32,294 bases of DNA from Pseudomonas sp. RGM2987 (GTDB lineage Bacteria > Pseudomonadota > Gammaproteobacteria > Pseudomonadales > Pseudomonadaceae). The stretch covers positions 1 through 32,294 of the forward strand of contig NZ_JALJDX010000163.1 of assembly GCF_022952855.1 (NCBI RefSeq), given 5' to 3'. Made by a program: the position numbers and the translations under genes. Under the pieces are notes generated by a model that was not told where the DNA came from, did no database searches, and was given only the letters and a program-made list of their open reading frames with translations. Below, one piece after another: positions 31,790 through 32,294 of this stretch (positions are counted from its first letter, which is position 1; the number at the start of each line of letters is the position of its first letter).

Positions 31790-32149
31790 ATGTACAAAAA
31801 ACGGCGAATCGAGCGGCAGCATCTGCCCTGTTTCCTGAAGGTTTTCAATGGTGTCAACGGCAAGCCCATCGGTTTTTTGGGCAATGTGTCCGCAGATGGG
31901 TTGATGCTGATCAGCCCGTTGCCATTGATGGTGGGTGCAGATTTTGACCTGTTGTTGAAAATCCCGGCCGATGAAGGGCCGCAGCAAAACATCATATTGA
32001 GAGCCAATTGCCTGTGGTGCCAGGAAGACGTCACGCCGCAACATTTCGACGCCGGTTTCAGCCTGCAATGGGCGCCGCCGGAGTACGGGCAACTGGTGAG
32101 CGCCTTGCAGCAGTATTTCAGTTTTCATTCGTTGCCGGCTTCGGCTTGA
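31790..32149 (+). CDS. PilZ-domain protein, likely c-di-GMP receptor (119 aa)
   Basis: This is a predicted single-domain PilZ protein. The two c-di-GMP-binding elements are visible: an Arg-rich RRIER stretch at residues 4-8 and NVSADG (N/D-x-S-x-x-G) about 25 residues later. The C-terminal FSLQWAPPEYGQLVSALQQYF is a usual final helix. I prefer ATG 31790 because the domain begins at once. A GTG at 31658 with AAGAGG five bases upstream would add 44 residues, but that stretch uses codons rare here (GGA, CGA, TCA, ATA). No strong ribosome site precedes 31790, so the start is uncertain. Confidence 0.85.
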   Translation: MYKKRRIERQHLPCFLKVFNGVNGKPIGFLGNVSADGLMLISPLPLMVGADFDLLLKIPADEGPQQNIILRANCLWCQEDVTPQHFDAGFSLQWAPPEYGQLVSALQQYFSFHSLPASA

Positions 32150-32163
32150 TAGTGCGGGTTTGC

Positions 32164-32197
32164 CTCAATCCAAAATGTGGGGCAGCCACGGATTGAG
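32164..32197 (+). terminator. Hairpin after the PilZ gene
   Basis: CTCAATCC (32164-32171) pairs with GGATTGAG (32190-32197), with an inner GTGG/CCAC stem. It lies 15 bp after the stop. No T run follows, so termination is only possible. Confidence 0.4.
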
Positions 32198-32216
32198 CGG
32201 TCGCCGATAAACCCTT

Positions 32217-32294
32217 GTGGGAGCGGGCTTGCTCGCGAAGACGGTGTGTCAGGCAAAACATGTGTGGCCGAAACACCGCCTTCGCGAGCAAGCC
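32217..32294. repeat. REP doublet (family 1), cut by the window end
   Basis: A forward half-site at 32217-32239 and a reverse half-site starting at 32281 that runs off the window. The spacer has CGGTGTGTCAG, similar to other doublets here. Confidence 0.85.

Overview
The window looks like chromosome of a fluorescent Pseudomonas (P. fluorescens/putida lineage). It has GC-rich codon use, an intergenic space packed with Pseudomonas-type REP palindromes (core GAGCGGGCTTGCTCGC), and a gene order fumA - sadC-like diguanylate cyclase - ferredoxin reductase - pyruvate kinase that resembles the PA4333-PA4329 region of P. aeruginosa. I see no rRNA, tRNA, phage, plasmid or intact insertion sequence. About 30 protein genes are supported.

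Layout. 145-1708: a tight three-gene operon (Nudix hydrolase, LysE-type exporter, GNAT acetyltransferase) joined by 4-nt overlaps. 2019-5351: divergent metR/metE, followed by an exported alpha/beta hydrolase. 6836-10959: a LysR regulator divergent from a two-gene catabolic operon, a ThDP decarboxylase of the 2-ketoarginine decarboxylase (AruI) type and an aldehyde dehydrogenase. 11335-15650: a complete polyamine/opine-type ABC importer (Tat-exported binding protein, two permeases, ATPase), followed by a convergent AraC regulator. A 160-bp near-palindrome lies just before the binding-protein gene, and a duplicated REP doublet splits that gene from the permeases. 17061-18885: small genes (ABM-type monooxygenase, a 77-aa unknown, a flavin reductase-like protein, an exported protein made of 14-residue tandem repeats). 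19218-19973: a four-fold-repeat membrane protein behind two kinds of response-regulator-like direct repeats.

20096-24796: a dicarboxylate/alpha-ketoglutarate MFS transporter with, upstream on the same strand, a sigma-54 activator and its sensor kinase (MifR/MifS or DctD/DctB type). The gap between transporter and activator holds a good -24/-12 promoter and two 14-bp palindromes spaced 32 bp apart, so the control circuit can be read from the sequence. 25023-30799: class I fumarase, the membrane diguanylate cyclase overlapping a 2Fe-2S ferredoxin reductase gene, and pyruvate kinase; fumarase and pyruvate kinase each end in a clear intrinsic terminator. 31125-32149: a small lipoprotein and a PilZ-domain protein, so a c-di-GMP synthase and a likely receptor lie within about 4 kb.

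Most of the window is ordinary core genome. The parts worth a second look are mainly non-coding: the 160-bp palindrome, the readable sigma-54 circuit, a G10 run inside the aruI-like gene, the operator-like repeats before the membrane protein, the leader of the cyclase gene, and the two REP families.
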